Shown in pieces: positions 25,070 through 37,303 of a stretch of 64,000 bases of DNA. Positions within the stretch are counted from its first letter, which is position 1. Each line of letters opens with the position of its first letter. A model generated the notes under the pieces. The model was not told where the DNA came from. It did no database searches and saw only the letters and a program-made list of their open reading frames with translations. The stretch comes from Adenanthera pavonina (Eukaryota; Streptophyta; Magnoliopsida; Fabales; Fabaceae): NCBI GenBank assembly GCA_026686845.1, contig JAIVEN010000002.1, positions 22,976,001-23,040,000 on the forward strand, read 5' to 3'. The position numbers were made by a program, and so were the translations under genes.

Positions 25070-25347
25070 CCTATATGAATGTATAATAAAGGTAAGTAAC
25101 AAGATAAATGAAATTTATATATAATTAAGGTCATTAAAACATATTGTAAGACAAGTAATAACATCCCTAAAATGCATATATCAATTTACCATGAAACTAT
25201 AATATTTTCATCTAATTGAATCTTCTGTGTCACTTTCAGTAGTATTGATATCTTCTAATTCATTCTCATGTACTTGATCTTCTTCTGTATCACTATCATT
25301 TTCATCTAGCACATCTTCTTCCTCACTATCTTCATACACCGGTGATG

Positions 25348-27535
25348 CTATACCAGTGTCATCATGAATCCAAGCTCCCGAGTACTATGATTATTTCTTC
25401 GTGATGATTGACTCTCCTCAAAGCAAGCTTGTTGTTGCATATCATCTCTAAATAAATCAATAACAATGTTTGGTTCTATAGGACTTTCATTGTACATGTT
25501 CAAGTCAATCACCAACTGTTGATAAGCTTCTTCATCAACTATAACATTGTCTTCACTTACATCATTACCACCATCCTCAAGTGGCATTTTGAAGAGGTCA
25601 TGTGGATTTGTTTTTACAACGACAAGCCAACCAGGCTCAACAATGTCATCCACGTAAAAAACTTAATTTGCTTGAGATGCTAAGATGAATGGTTCATTGG
25701 TGTCTAATAAATGTCGAGTGTTTACACTTATAAACCCGTACTGATCAACCTTATATCCCCTACCAATATGACCCACATCCCACCAATGGCACTTAAACAA
25801 GTATACTTTTCTATTCCCCATGTAAGACAACTCATAAATATGCTCCAACACACCGTAATATTCTTTTTCAGCATTGGTATCATCACCTATAACCATGACT
25901 CCATTATTTTGAGTTTTTTTTCCTGCTGCACGATCACTTGTATGGAAGCGAAATCCATTCACCATAAACATAGAGTACCGCTGGGCCACCTGTAATGGAC
26001 CGACCGATAAACTTATAAGCTCATTACTTGCATGGTCTTGTGAACACAGTTGTGAACAAAAACCTATTGGTTACACATATGAAAGGTCATTAAAGTAATT
26101 AACAGAAGGACTTAGGTTAAAACAATAATAACCTACTCGTGCTCAAAACCAATCAGGAAACTCTTTGTAATATCTGTGCTCAATTATTGAACTTTGAGCT
26201 TCAAGCTCCTTCCTATGCTCCCTACAAGTTTTTTACACTTGCTAGAAAAATACAAATCATGGCATTGTAGACTTGTTTGGATGTATGGTTAACTTACTCT
26301 ATATATGGCCATACTTCTTCACAATTTTGTAGCACATACATTCTAGCTTGATGAAACTCTTTGTGAGAAAGAGTGAATGATTCGGAATGTCCTTTTGCTT
26401 GACCAACTTTCATGAATATAGAAAGGTCATATTTATCATTAAATGTGTCATCATTCCTATGTGGCATATTTAATTTGGATGGAAAATCTTTCAAGTATCG
26501 TGAGCAAAAAGTGAGACTTTCCTCCACTAAATAACCTTCTGCAATAGAGCCTTCAGGTCGAGCTTTATTGCGAACATATGATTTGAGTGTCCGCAAATAC
26601 CTATAACAAGAAGTAACAATTGTTTGAGTTTATTCCATTGATAAATGATAAATGTAACTATGAATGAAAAGATTTACACAAGCTACCTTTCGATTAGGTA
26701 CATCCACCGATATTGAACTGGTCCACCACTTTTTCCTCTCCTGCCAAGTGTACTGGCAAGTGAACCATGATGTCAAAGAAGGCAGGTGGAAACACAGTCT
26801 CTAACTTGCACAAGGTTAATTCTATTTGACTCTGCATTTTGTCAAGTTCTTCATTAGTCAAACATTTTCAACAAAGATTCTTGAAAATTTTTCCTAACTC
26901 TATAATTGGTTCGCACACCTTCTTGGGCAACAATCCACGTATTGCAATGGGAATTATTTCTTGCAACAACACATGATGGTCATGACACTTCAAACCAAAT
27001 AGCTTTCGTTCATGAAAGTTAACATATCTAGTAATATTTGACGCAAAAGTGTCAGGTACCTTTAAGTTAGCCAACAAGTTGCAAAGGATTTTATTCTTGT
27101 CGGGGGACAATGTGTAAGAAGCAGGAGGCTTCCACCATGTATCTTTATCATCTTGATATGCATGCAGTTCACTTCTGATACCTAAGTCTTTCAAATCTTG
27201 CCTACTTTTCAATGTATCCTTTGTCTTCCCAATCACACCCATCATTGTAGACAATATATTGTCAAAAACATTTCTTTCTATATGCGTCACATCGAGATTA
27301 TGTCGTTTAAGTAAGCTTTTCCAATAAGGCAATTTGGAAAAAATGCTTTTCTTCCTCCAGTTGTACGCATTAGTTGAGGAGTCATGCTTTCGCTTTCGCT
27401 TTCGCTGTGGCTTTGGATTTTGACCTTTCCTGAAGGTCACATCACCTAATCCTTGTAATTGTCTAAGTGCATCTTCTCCAGTTAAAGGTACTGGTACAAC
27501 CCTATGCTCTTCTATCCTATGCTTATACCTTAAAT
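25348..27535 (-). pseudogene. TNP2-like transposase, C-terminal remnant of CACTA copy 1
   Basis: From 27535 down, the translation matches the later part of plant TNP2: KSIFSKLPYWKSLLKRHNLD, then HIERNVFDNIL, LFGLKCHDHHVLLQEIIPIA and the DUF4218-type block (to about 26294). A DUF4216-type block follows (26000-25663: GYKVDQYGFISVN, EPFILASQA) and an acidic tail. The main tnp2 catalytic half that should precede it is absent, with the break near 27535. In-frame stops occur at 26868-26870, near 26150 and at 25663-25665, and the frame shifts near 26745 after FFDIMVHLPVHLAGE. It cannot supply transposase. Confidence 0.88.
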
Positions 27536-28087
27536 AGGAAATATTGATGGAATACTAAAAGTTCTTAGAATATATTTAAGACATAGTAGCCAACCGTGTG
27601 TAACCAATTCAATTCATCCCCTACATATGTGAACATGTTATTTATTGTTTTGGTATGTATAAATTACAAAAAGAAACTCATAATAAGGAAATGACTCACA
27701 AATCAATCATTGACATGATAAACGCCCTTTTCTCAACAATATACTGTTAATATTAGCAACAACACAAAAAAAGGGGCATGTAAAAGGAAAAATGGATAAC
27801 CATTATGAATCATCATTTGAAATACTTTTGGTGATAGATGGAATGCACATAGATGAGGTAATCAATTAGTACAAAAACCCAAGCAAAAAAAATAATATCA
27901 TGCTATGATTCAACGCAAAAGGTGCTATCAAAATATTCATTACATTATTTAAGATAAAAGGAAATGATAAAATACTTTGACTTTAATCAAGAAATTTAGA
28001 ATAATTTTCAAAATTCATGTCATATGTTGAATTATTTCAATTTATTTATCATAAAATTATATTAATATAATATGCTTATCATTTCAG

Positions 28088-28327
28088 GAAATGGTCGTCG
28101 CTGATTGTCCGAATATTTGGCAGCGACTTAGAATGTGGCCACTGAATGTATGACTTTCAGCAGCGACACCTCAGTGTCGTCGCTGAAAGTCATATATTCA
28201 GCAACGACTTTTGGGTAGCATTGGTGAAAGCGTGACTTTCAGCGGTGACAAGTCAGAGTGACTTTCAGCGATGATTTTGACTTGTCATCGCCGAAAGTTG
28301 TTGCTAAAAGTCTATTTTTTTGTAGTA
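28088..28327. repeat. Right subterminal repeat array of CACTA copy 1
   Basis: Short units around CAGCGACGACTTT and TCGCTGAAAGTC, in both orientations, matching the left array. They end in the terminal TTTTTTTGTAGTA. Confidence 0.8.
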
Positions 28328-28330
28328 ATA

Positions 28331-31300
28331 CAACCTAATAAAAACCATAAAAAAAAATAAACTAACATAAACTGAAAATAAATAATGGAACGCAAATTAT
28401 GTTTAGTAGGCACACTTGTTGGCCAAAAAATGTTAGCAAGAAAACTTGATTTACACAAGACTACGAATTAAAAAGATTACAAGAGGCTGTTTACTCACAA
28501 ACTTGAATTGAAGTCAATCTGACATGGTATCATAGTCTATATCACCAAGTGATCAAGAGTTTAATCCTTGCCATCCCTATCTCGCTTCATTGCTACATGA
28601 AATTTCAGCACATGGTAGGTTCCACACTTCAAGGTTAAAGGATTTTGTGTGAGGGGACTGGTCAAAGATAGTAGTAAAACTACTCACGGGCATTCACCAA
28701 ACAAGTCAAGCTTCTAAGTTAAGGTCCTTGACATACTTGGCAAAAACAAGAACTATATATATTAAGGAATAAAACATGAAAATTTGTCCAAGGATTCCCC
28801 AAACTACAGCATACTAAAAGACATGAATATTGACACTAAGAGGCAATAGCAGATGACCAAAACACTTCAGCATTCCAATCTAATGCGTAAATTAAGAAAT
28901 GTGCTTTGGGTGAAAATTATTCTAATTGAAACACTTCCACAATCTACATGAATTTTTTTTATAACATTGTTATCCATCAAGTGGTGAACATTGGCAACAA
29001 AACTAGACATCATGCAATGCATTAACCCAACAGATAAAAAAAAATCCCTAAAAGGGAATATCAGACTATGCATCTATGGCAACACTTAAGCAATTCTCCC
29101 TCTTTGCTGCAATTCTTAAAGATTGATTATTTAAGATGCCCTTTTCTTTGCTTTGAATAAGGAAGCTTGTCAGACTTTTTCAATTTGTTAATCAGAAAAA
29201 TCAGGATTGTCTGGTCAAGTGATGTGAGGAAAACAAGGTAGCATATATTAAAGTACAATCTTTGAAACGTACATGTCAATAATAAGTTTAATAAGGACAC
29301 CCAGCCACATCCATTGATGGATTTCCACTGGTATTGCTGTCTTCATTACATTGGTATTTGATGAGGGAGACTGTGAGCAAACTGCTGCAATAACTCAGAC
29401 TCTCCACATGTCAAAAGAGTGTTTTTGGATTGACTTATGTACAAGTGATTATGAGGAAAAGTGTTTATTCATAATAGATTATGAGAATAAGTGATTATAT
29501 CAAAAGTGATTTGTGCTTAGATATTTTTACTCCATAAGTGATTTTGAGAAAAGAAATGTGTTTGAATTTTGGTACTTTAATTGATTATTGGGTGAATAAT
29601 AAAAATAAAAAGTGAAATAAGTGATTATGGGAGAATAAGTGATTATCATAAATAAAAAAAAGTAGCTTATGAAAATAATCACTTAAGTGGGCATAAATAA
29701 TTATTTTATCCTCAGCTGTGTTTGAGTCAGCATAATCACTTTTTTTCCTATGAGCACTTTCTTTTAGGAATCCAAACAAGCACAAAATGGGTAGCTCTGA
29801 ATCGCACTTTTAAATGCTGTGGTCTCCTGCTGAAAAATGGGAGTCTGAAGTGGCAAATGAGCCAAGTCTGTTACATGTAATAACTTAAAAGGACCTATTT
29901 TTGGATTGAAAAAATTGAGTGACCTAATTGCCGGTTTTGAAAGTTCAAGAGGCTATTTACAAGCAAACCCAAAGTTCAAGGAGAATTTTTCATTTTATTC
30001 AAATACAAGATCATACGGCATGTGTAAGAATGGAAAGTGTTCTATTATATGAAAAGCAAATAGTTTTAACCTATTGGCTATTTCACGTCACAGCTGAGAG
30101 TCCATAAAGGATAGCATCAAATGCTCTGGTGCCCTACAAATGTATAATAAATTATTTCCACTTCTGAATTCGGATATCTCCATCAATAAATGTCCTAACC
30201 AAATTGAGATGAAAGTCGTTTGAAAATGGTTAATCACTAACAAAAATGCCACGCCCATGCTCTGCACATAGTTTTAAAAACAAGTGCTTTTGCAAACCAG
30301 CTGCAAAAAAAGTGCAGTTCTACCTTTTAAAAAAAGTGCAGTTCTTCCTTCAGAAAAATTGCTTCATACGTAACATCCATTAAAACACCATCTTTCACCT
30401 GGTTTCCAACTTCTGCGGTCTAAAATTCAAATACATCACAGATTTCTGTTAAAATACAGATTGAAAACAGTTAGTCATTATTCACCTGATTGTTCAAATA
30501 TGATCTTAATGAACATTGTAAGAACATATCATTCCCTTTCTATGGTAGATAAGACCCTAGTGTTTCTTTTATCCTTTCACAGAAAATAGGAATCTCAATT
30601 TAACGGCATACTTCATGAAGACCAGGATTCATGGCTCAAAACTGTTTTTCCCAACCCACTCAACACTCTGAGATCTAAAATTTTTTTGGTTTTTGGACTA
30701 TCTGATCTGAAATGTGATTTCAGGAAGATAAAATAAACAACTAAAACAGCTTGGACATGATAAATAAAATTATGAGTTGAAGAGATATATTAAAACCACC
30801 TCCCTTAAATCCACTGAAAACACAGCAGCTTTAAAATCATGTCCAGTCATATAATTAGAGTTTCTGAAGAAGATTCTTTTCTCAAGATCTTCATCAGCAA
30901 TGCCACTTATTTTAAAAGAACTGACATCCTTATTCTAATAATATTAATCTCAGATGCAGTCAGATGCAGAAAAGACAAAATGCCTACCTTGCTAGGATCA
31001 TAGCATTGATACATTTGGAAATTGACAATGCTGCACTATTCAAAGGCAAGAGTTGGTGGACCAGGTAGGATGCAAACTACCTCAGGTTAGTTTCCGGAAA
31101 CCCATCAATTCAAACCACATCCAACATAAATTCAGCAGGGATTAGAAAGATGCCTATCTGAACTGTCTCATCCCCAGATTTGCACTGATTAGACTTTTTC
31201 TTTTTTCAATTGGAAATCCTTTGTTACATCCTCCACCAAATCAGCAATTGCACTTATTTGAACTGATTGCAAGTTCCACCTCCCACTAATGTTGTGATGC

Positions 31301-32726
31301 CTGCATACAAATCACAGGATGACTCATTAAATTCCATCAAGCTCATTTGCCCTTGCTGATATCAACCCTGTGGAAGTGAGAAAAGGATAGAAATCAAATA
31401 TGAATTAGGAGAGAAAATATAACAGCAATCAGTTCTGGTGTCTTAAAAACATCAGAATAATATGGTAACCATGCTGACACAACAGAAGTTAACAAACTTC
31501 ATTAGAATACTCAAGCTTCTCCTTTCTATGCAATTTTGGCGGCCTTTCTATGACTTAAAAAAAGTTAGCTTACATGTCTATAATTTTTATGGCTCAGAAC
31601 ATTCACTATCTTAAACCTCATTTTAAGTTAATAAAAAAATTTATAGAGCCAGAAAGAGACAAAGAGGAAGTATAGAAAAATTAAGAAATGTGCTCATACC
31701 TTTAATAAGCTTTGAAGGAGAAGAAGGTGCTAAATCATGCACTTCATAAAACAAAAATCAATTTAAAATTGCAGTCAATTTTGTATAATAAATACAAATG
31801 ATTATCATCTTTACAAAATTTAATTTAAATGGCAAGAAATCACGCATGATCTATGAAAATCATATATTATGCATAAAGATAATTGATTGGTGGATTCAAA
31901 TAAATACTTTTATATATATAAATAAAAATTGTAATTCTTTCATATAATCATATCATATTTTAAAAGATAAAAAATGAATACATATATAAGAAAATAAATA
32001 TTATTTGAAATATGTGGATTATATTTTTTCATAGCCAATTTAATAATATAGAGATATGAAATTGCAAGAATTCATTACCTCTTCTTTACACTAATATATA
32101 ATAGAAGATTGGAAAATGCTTCTCTCCCACCCTCCTATCCTAGTACCAAACACTCCCTAAGCAGGAGAGATCCAGGACAAATTCATTATTATCCTTTTTA
32201 GTTTTTATAATGTGGGTTCTGATTTATTTATTTATTTCAAACACCGGGTTCCGATTTGTGCAGAAGCTCCAATACTGGCACTTCTCTGGAGTTGATGCCT
32301 TCGAATATTCCAAGAAGGTTGGACCAGTTGCTTCATTATGTTTTTTTCTCAAACTCAAATTAACGAGAAATTCTTACATATACCGGGAAGGAACACGTCA
32401 CATTTTATGGGTCCTACAATTCCCACATTTATTTCAAGCTGTAACTCTCATGGTTACTTTCTTGGGGATTATAATTAAAAATCAGTGGAATAAATTAATT
32501 ATAAAAAATTTTAAATTTAAAAATATTAAAATCTTAAATATTAAGTAATAAAATTAAAAAATTAATAGTAATAGGTACTATTTTATAATAAATTTATTAT
32601 TTTATTCTCAAAGTATAATTTCTCCTACTCCCTTTGTTTTGGATAGACTGTCTCCTGCTACGATATAAATCTTGCCGTGTTGTAGGGAAATTATTTTTTT
32701 TTATTTTTTAAATTAAAAATTATATA
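28331..32726. other. Gene-free stretch of mixed composition
   Basis: Less AT-rich than neighbouring spacers, but every frame is broken and I recognise no protein. Parts look like non-coding or intronic DNA of an old transcript (28450-31700). A tRNA-like or primer-site-like segment (TGGTATCATAGTC, about 28524) is noted as a finding. A MITE candidate lies at 29418-29778. Confidence 0.45.
29418..29778. mobile_element. Candidate hAT-like MITE
   Basis: The left end GTGTTTTTGGATTGACTTAT faces a right end that reads GCTTGTTTGGATTCCTAAAA in reverse. Inside, AAGTGATTATGAG-type units recur at least six times, in both orientations. No clean 8-bp target duplication could be found, so class and borders are tentative. 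Confidence 0.4.
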
Positions 32727-33028
32727 CTCCCTCTGATTCCATTTATAAGGAAAAAAACTATTTTACGAGTATTAAGAAAGAGAATTGAAGTTAGTTAAAA
32801 ATAATTAATTTGTTTCACATTTTTTATTTTTTCCAAAATCACCCTTACTTAGTTAATCACTTTTTCACAAATTCTTCTAAATATACACCTTGTGACACTT
32901 AATAGTGTTAATGAAAGGGGGTGATTTTAGTAAAAAAAAACTAATACAATATTAACTCTCTTTTTTGACCTTATAAATAGAACTATCAAAAAGAATAAAT
33001 TTTTCTTTATAAGTAAGATTGAAGGGAA
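32727..33028. mobile_element. Stowaway-like MITE with TA target duplication
   Basis: Begins CTCCCTCTGATTCCATTTAT and ends with a sequence reading TTCCCTTCAATCTTACTTAT in reverse. TA dinucleotides flank both ends (32725-32726, 33029-33030). It is 302 bases and non-coding. A similar CTCCCTTTGTTTTGGAT start at about 32632 suggests an older, partly lost element next to it. Confidence 0.75.
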
Positions 33029-33030
33029 TA

Positions 33031-34545
33031 TATAATAAAATATGTCTCTTAGGATCATGCATTTATATATCTTTACAATTTTATTTTATTTTGTGTCTTT
33101 TTCTGCTTATATCATATAATTATATGACGGTTTTAGTTTATGCTGTGTCATATTTGAATTAAAAAAATAAAAAATAGTATAATTTTATAATTATATATTT
33201 AGAAAAAATGATTTTTACTAATTTAAATATTAAAAAACAAAAAAAATTTAAAAAAAAATGAAGGGACAGGAGGGGGCAGCACGCCTCTTAACAGGTGAGA
33301 GAGCCTGCCCCCCTTTCTCTTTCCAATTTTCTCAGTTTCAAACTTTCTTTTTCTTTCTTATTAATTCCTTCCCTCTTTAATTTTTCACATTAAAATCATT
33401 TATCAGTCAGCTCTCCATTCTTCAAAATCCTCCCTCTCGTAGATAAGAAAAAAAAAGGTGTCTGCAAACTAATAAAGGCATCCTTCAAGTTGTGAATCAT
33501 CAGTCGGCACTCACCATAAAGCTTCATCATCTAACTTTGGATTTCTGTCATGGCACATTTGCAACAACCAACCTGACAAAAAATTTTGATGAGATGCAAA
33601 CTGTTGAGGAGTAACAAAATTATGGGAATGATTAGTCCTCCTTCTTAATTCCCACCGTCATGGGTCCCTTAGCCCAATTTACAGTTATTTTGTGATTTTT
33701 TTTTTTAACTTTCAGTATTTTATGGAACTATATGGATCTCCTACTATCTTGATATTGTGTGAAGGGGGAGACAAAAAGGCTGGAGAGAGAGAATGAGCAA
33801 TTCATTGGTGGTGAGAGAAAAATAGTACAGCTGTGGGGCCATTGAATATGATGTGTTATTTTTATATTGGTTGGAGCACAAATGACATAGAACTCTGACC
33901 GTGTGTAAGAATTTATCCAAATTAACATAATTTCTTGTTGATTTACAGTTTGAGTGCGATAAAGTGGGATGGATCCTCTTTATGAGTTATTTTCTTCTCG
34001 TCTCCCACAAATTATTGGCTATTGGACAAACCACGATAATTAAAGACAAAGTCATTTCTCTAATGAAATAAATAAATAATATTTTGTAAAATTTTTAATA
34101 TAATATTATTTTAACCGAATTACCTAGATTAATAATAAGAGTTAAAACCTAGAGTAATAATAAGAGTTAAAGTTAGTTAACTTTATTAATTTTTTCTAAA
34201 ATCACATTTTTCTACCCCTCCGGTCTATATTATAGAATATTTTATATGATAAGTTTTTGATCCAAAATATAGATATTGAATATTTTTTTTCTTATTTTAC
34301 CCATATTTTTAATTCTTCCATACTCTTCATCTATAACCTTACAATGATAATAGAATATGGTATTTAATATGAGTAAAATAGGAAATATTGGTACTTTTTA
34401 TATTGATTTTAGGTAAAAAAATAATATCCTTAATATGAGTGTAATTGATATAAATATGCCTTGTAATGTGAGCAATCTTTGCTTAAATTCAACATAGTTC
34501 AAATTTGCAAGTGAGTTAACTCAAACGCAAAGCCATTCAATTGTA
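33031..34545. other. AT-rich stretch, no gene recognised
   Basis: A short inverted repeat (GGGGGCAG near 33272 with CTGCCCCC near 33305) and a 23-base tandem repeat of AGAGTTAAA/AATAATA text near 34120-34170 are the only structures seen. A CTCCGGTCTATATTATAGAA start at about 34219 looks like a degenerate MITE end. Confidence 0.45.
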
Positions 34546-34823
34546 CTCCCTCCAATCTTAAATACAAGGCATTTTCAACTACTTCACGCTTTTTAAGAAA
34601 ATAAGTTAGATTATTAAATTTGTCAAGAAATTCCAATATTTTTCACTATTTCTCTTTATTAATTATATTATTTCTCATATCATTTATCTTTCACCTATTA
34701 ATTATAGATCAAGGGTATGAAAGTAAAAAATTAATTAATACACTAGATAATATTACAAAGTGTTTTATATTTGAGACCAAATAATATTTTTAGAAGGTAT
34801 CTTATATTTAATACCGGAGAAAG
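34546..34823. mobile_element. Stowaway-like MITE with TA target duplication
   Basis: The left end CTCCCTCCAATCTTAAATAC and a right end reading CTTTCTCCGGTATTAAATAT in reverse are inverted repeats; TA flanks both sides (34544-34545, 34824-34825). It is 278 bases. Confidence 0.75.
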
Positions 34824-34849
34824 TATTTGAAAGTTCAAATTCCCAAAAT

Positions 34850-35140
34850 TTACTATGAAAGACATTAAAGATTCAAATTATTTTGAAGGACCAAATTCAA
34901 TTTTTTAAGGTCCTTCATTGTAAATTTTACAAAATTTGGAGTTTTTGCATGCCATTTTCCGTTTTTATCTAATCCACCAAATCTGATATTTTAAACTCAG
35001 AAATAAACTACATCATTTCATATTGAAATAACATGACAAGAACAATACATAGTACTACAATTATAGCCTTCTAATTAATGTAATATTTCCATAACAGCAA
35101 CCAAATTTAAGAACAAATTAACAAACAATCCCTTAAATAT
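34850..35140. repeat. Orphan copy of the UGT 3' flanking sequence
   Basis: This stretch aligns in the same orientation with 18150-18440 just beyond the stop of the UGT gene: both share ATTAAAGATTC, TTGGAGTTTT, AATCCACCAA, TATAGCCTTC and AACAATCCCTT-type blocks in the same order. No UGT coding sequence is found to its right (minus-strand upstream), so only the 3' flank of a third copy remains, or the flank is itself a repeat. Confidence 0.7.
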
Positions 35141-36282
35141 CTACAATCACCCAATTAGTTAAATATCTACAATCACCCAATTAGTATTCATTACATGCTC
35201 TTTTTATCATAGATTAGGAGTATCTTTTATCGGTAGTAAATATTGTTCTCCCTTAAAGTGTTGAGAGTAAATGGTAGACTTCTCTTAACTGAATTTATTT
35301 CATACATTCATTGCATGCTCTTTATTGGTACATGTACTTATTGATTGGTGTGAGGAAGATAGAGAGAGTATGTGGCTCAAGTATGAATCCTATTAGGTAA
35401 TTTTTCTTTTTTTCTTTTTGTGGACAACTTACTTTAATTTCTACTAAATGATTTACATCTAATCCTCTTTTTTAGTTACTTTTATCTATAAGATTAGCCT
35501 TTTTCTATATTTTTCACAAAGCAAAAATTACTTTATTTTTATTATCATATTAAAAATAAAATCATAGTTTTTTACCCAGTCTATAAGGTTCAAATCTATA
35601 ACTTCATTTCCATATAAGACTATAGTTTAGATGAAAAGGATAGAGTGAGACCTACCACCTAATGCTAGCTCAAGTAATAAGGTTCACTGTGCCAAATTTG
35701 GTTTTATTGATGCTGAATAGTTGTCATTTATTTAAGAAAAAGGGGGGGGGGGCTTAAAAAGTAGGGCACGAGAAGAAAAAAAAAAGGAATAGTTGGTGCT
35801 TGTTTAAATAAATATCAACAAAAGGTCTAACCTTTGCACCAACTATTCATTCAAAAGGAAGAAAAACATAAGTCATGGATCACGGATGGTAACCATTGAT
35901 AAAAAAAATCTAGCAATCCTAATTAATCCCTTCTCCCCCCATTTTCCACCCACTCCTTCGCCAAGTTCAAAACTCCCTTATATCAATCTCTTCTCTCACT
36001 AATATCTTCTCTCTTCTTCTCTAAACTAACTGCCTCTTCTACCTCCCTCACATCTCCTTAAATTTGATAAGATGGCCAATCCAAGGTGAATGTGCGAGGA
36101 TTGTGGAGTTGGCCACACCAAGAACGAGTGATTACTTTACAAGAAGAACCAGCCGCATCATACGAGGACTATGCTGATCTATGTGGGCGATGAGATAATA
36201 GATTTTAAACATATCAACTCCGATATGCTTTTGAGGTGAATGTGGAGCTATTGAACCACCCAATCTCCGTGAGCTTATGAAC
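35141..36282. other. Gene-free stretch with a 12-bp inverted repeat and possible retroelement scraps
   Basis: AATAGTTGGTGC (35788-35799) pairs with GCACCAACTATT (35836-35847). Near 36088-36120 a short CEDCGVGH-type reading resembles a gag zinc knuckle, but stop codons surround it. Two copies of ACATATC(A/G)ACTCCGATATGC occur at about 36208 and 36281. Confidence 0.4.
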
Positions 36283-36457
36283 ATATCGACTCCGATATGC
36301 TTCCGAGGTGAACATCTTTATCTTTGAGCACGTCCTCCAGATCTGCTCTCGTCTTAGGAGTAAGAGTTTTACTGGACCGATAACCATGTGAGTTGATTCT
36401 CATGGGAGTACCAAAGATTGGAGTACTCACCGGCTTATTCCATATCATCACTTGCAA
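36275..36457 (-). other. Conserved-looking coding fragment of unknown origin
   Basis: On the minus strand the translation TPMRINSHGYRSSKTL (about residues 18-33 of the open frame), then TRADLEDVLKDKDVHLG, looks like real protein rather than chance frame. The second copy (about 39803-39935) retains nearly all of it, with a single-base frameshift. The fragment has no start or stop of its own that I trust and could be one exon captured from a cellular gene. I do not recognise the family. Confidence 0.4.
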
Positions 36458-37303
36458 ATATGCTTTTGTGTTCTTCCTCCTGCTTCTTCATTTCATTTTT
36501 ACTTTCCTATTTTTCATATATTGTTTTTTTCGTGGAAATCTAAAATAGGATTAGTCTTGAATCAAATCTTAGAGGGTCCGTTCCTACAAAAGCCATCTCA
36601 AGTCTTCCTTTTTATCAGTGTTGAAATAGTATATGTTTTTGAAATGCCAAGAAAAGCCAACAATAAATGTCAACTATTCCTTTTTTTTTGTGAAATGATT
36701 TAGGTGAGATATGGATAGAAGTCACAGATTCAAACCCCTCTTGATATAACAAGAAAACTTACGATTTTGCTTAAAGAGTGTCAAATTACTTCCACTTAGC
36801 TCAACTATCTTAATAACTAATAATAATTCCAACACACAAATAACCATGGTTAAGTTACAAGGGATTTAACATTTTTTAAGATATCCCATTTGAGTCTTAC
36901 AAATAAAAAAAATTCACATTGAAAGAATTTCCTCAATTGGAGCTTGATTTAGATCAAATTCGAATTAGTCATTAGCATTGAATATTAAATAGTTTGTTCC
37001 TAATTTAGTCATTTAAGAATCATTTTAATGTAATTTATATCAAACTAAATCAAATCAATGAGAAAAATATCTTTTTCTCTTTTTAGTGAAAGGGAAAAGA
37101 TAACAAATGAGGATTTTTTTAGCAATATATAATTAAAAAATTAGTTATCAAAGTACAACATGTTAGTTAATATTTGCCAAGATCTAAGATTTAAAGCCGA
37201 ATTACAGTAATGCTATTTGCCTTTAACAAAATTTCCCTATTTTTCTTTTAATTCATTGACATAGACTTGTGTGTGTATATATATTTTATAAAAAAAACAT
37301 ATC
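36283..37303. repeat. Tandem unit A (about 1.0 kb)
   Basis: Nearly identical in order and content to 39797-40799, starting ATATCGACTCCGATATGCTT and ending in an A-run before ACATATC. It contains the conserved minus-strand coding fragment and otherwise non-coding sequence. Differences from unit B are scattered substitutions and small indels. Confidence 0.85.

Larger units (their letters stand above)
21649..28327 (-). mobile_element. CACTA (En/Spm) DNA transposon, copy 1
   Basis: The left end reads CACTACAAAAAAA (21649) and the right end, read in reverse, TACTACAAAAAAA (28327). The 3-bp direct repeat ATA lies immediately outside both ends (21646-21648 and 28328-28330), as expected for CACTA elements. 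Subterminal regions are packed with short repeats around GTCGCTGAAAG. Genes run on the minus strand: remnants of a TNP2-type transposase (25348-27535), then a second gene of the Transposase_24 group (22353-25069). The TNP2 front half is missing, so the element should be non-autonomous. Length is 6,679 bases. One terminal base differs between the ends (C versus T). Confidence 0.92.

Noticed and set aside
32210..32548. 112-codon open frame
   Set aside because: No resemblance to any family; tail is AT-rich low-complexity sequence.
36088..36120. CEDCGVGH-type zinc-knuckle reading of a gag gene
   Set aside because: Spacing is one residue short of the usual CCHC knuckle, stops lie on both sides and no other gag or pol sequence is nearby.
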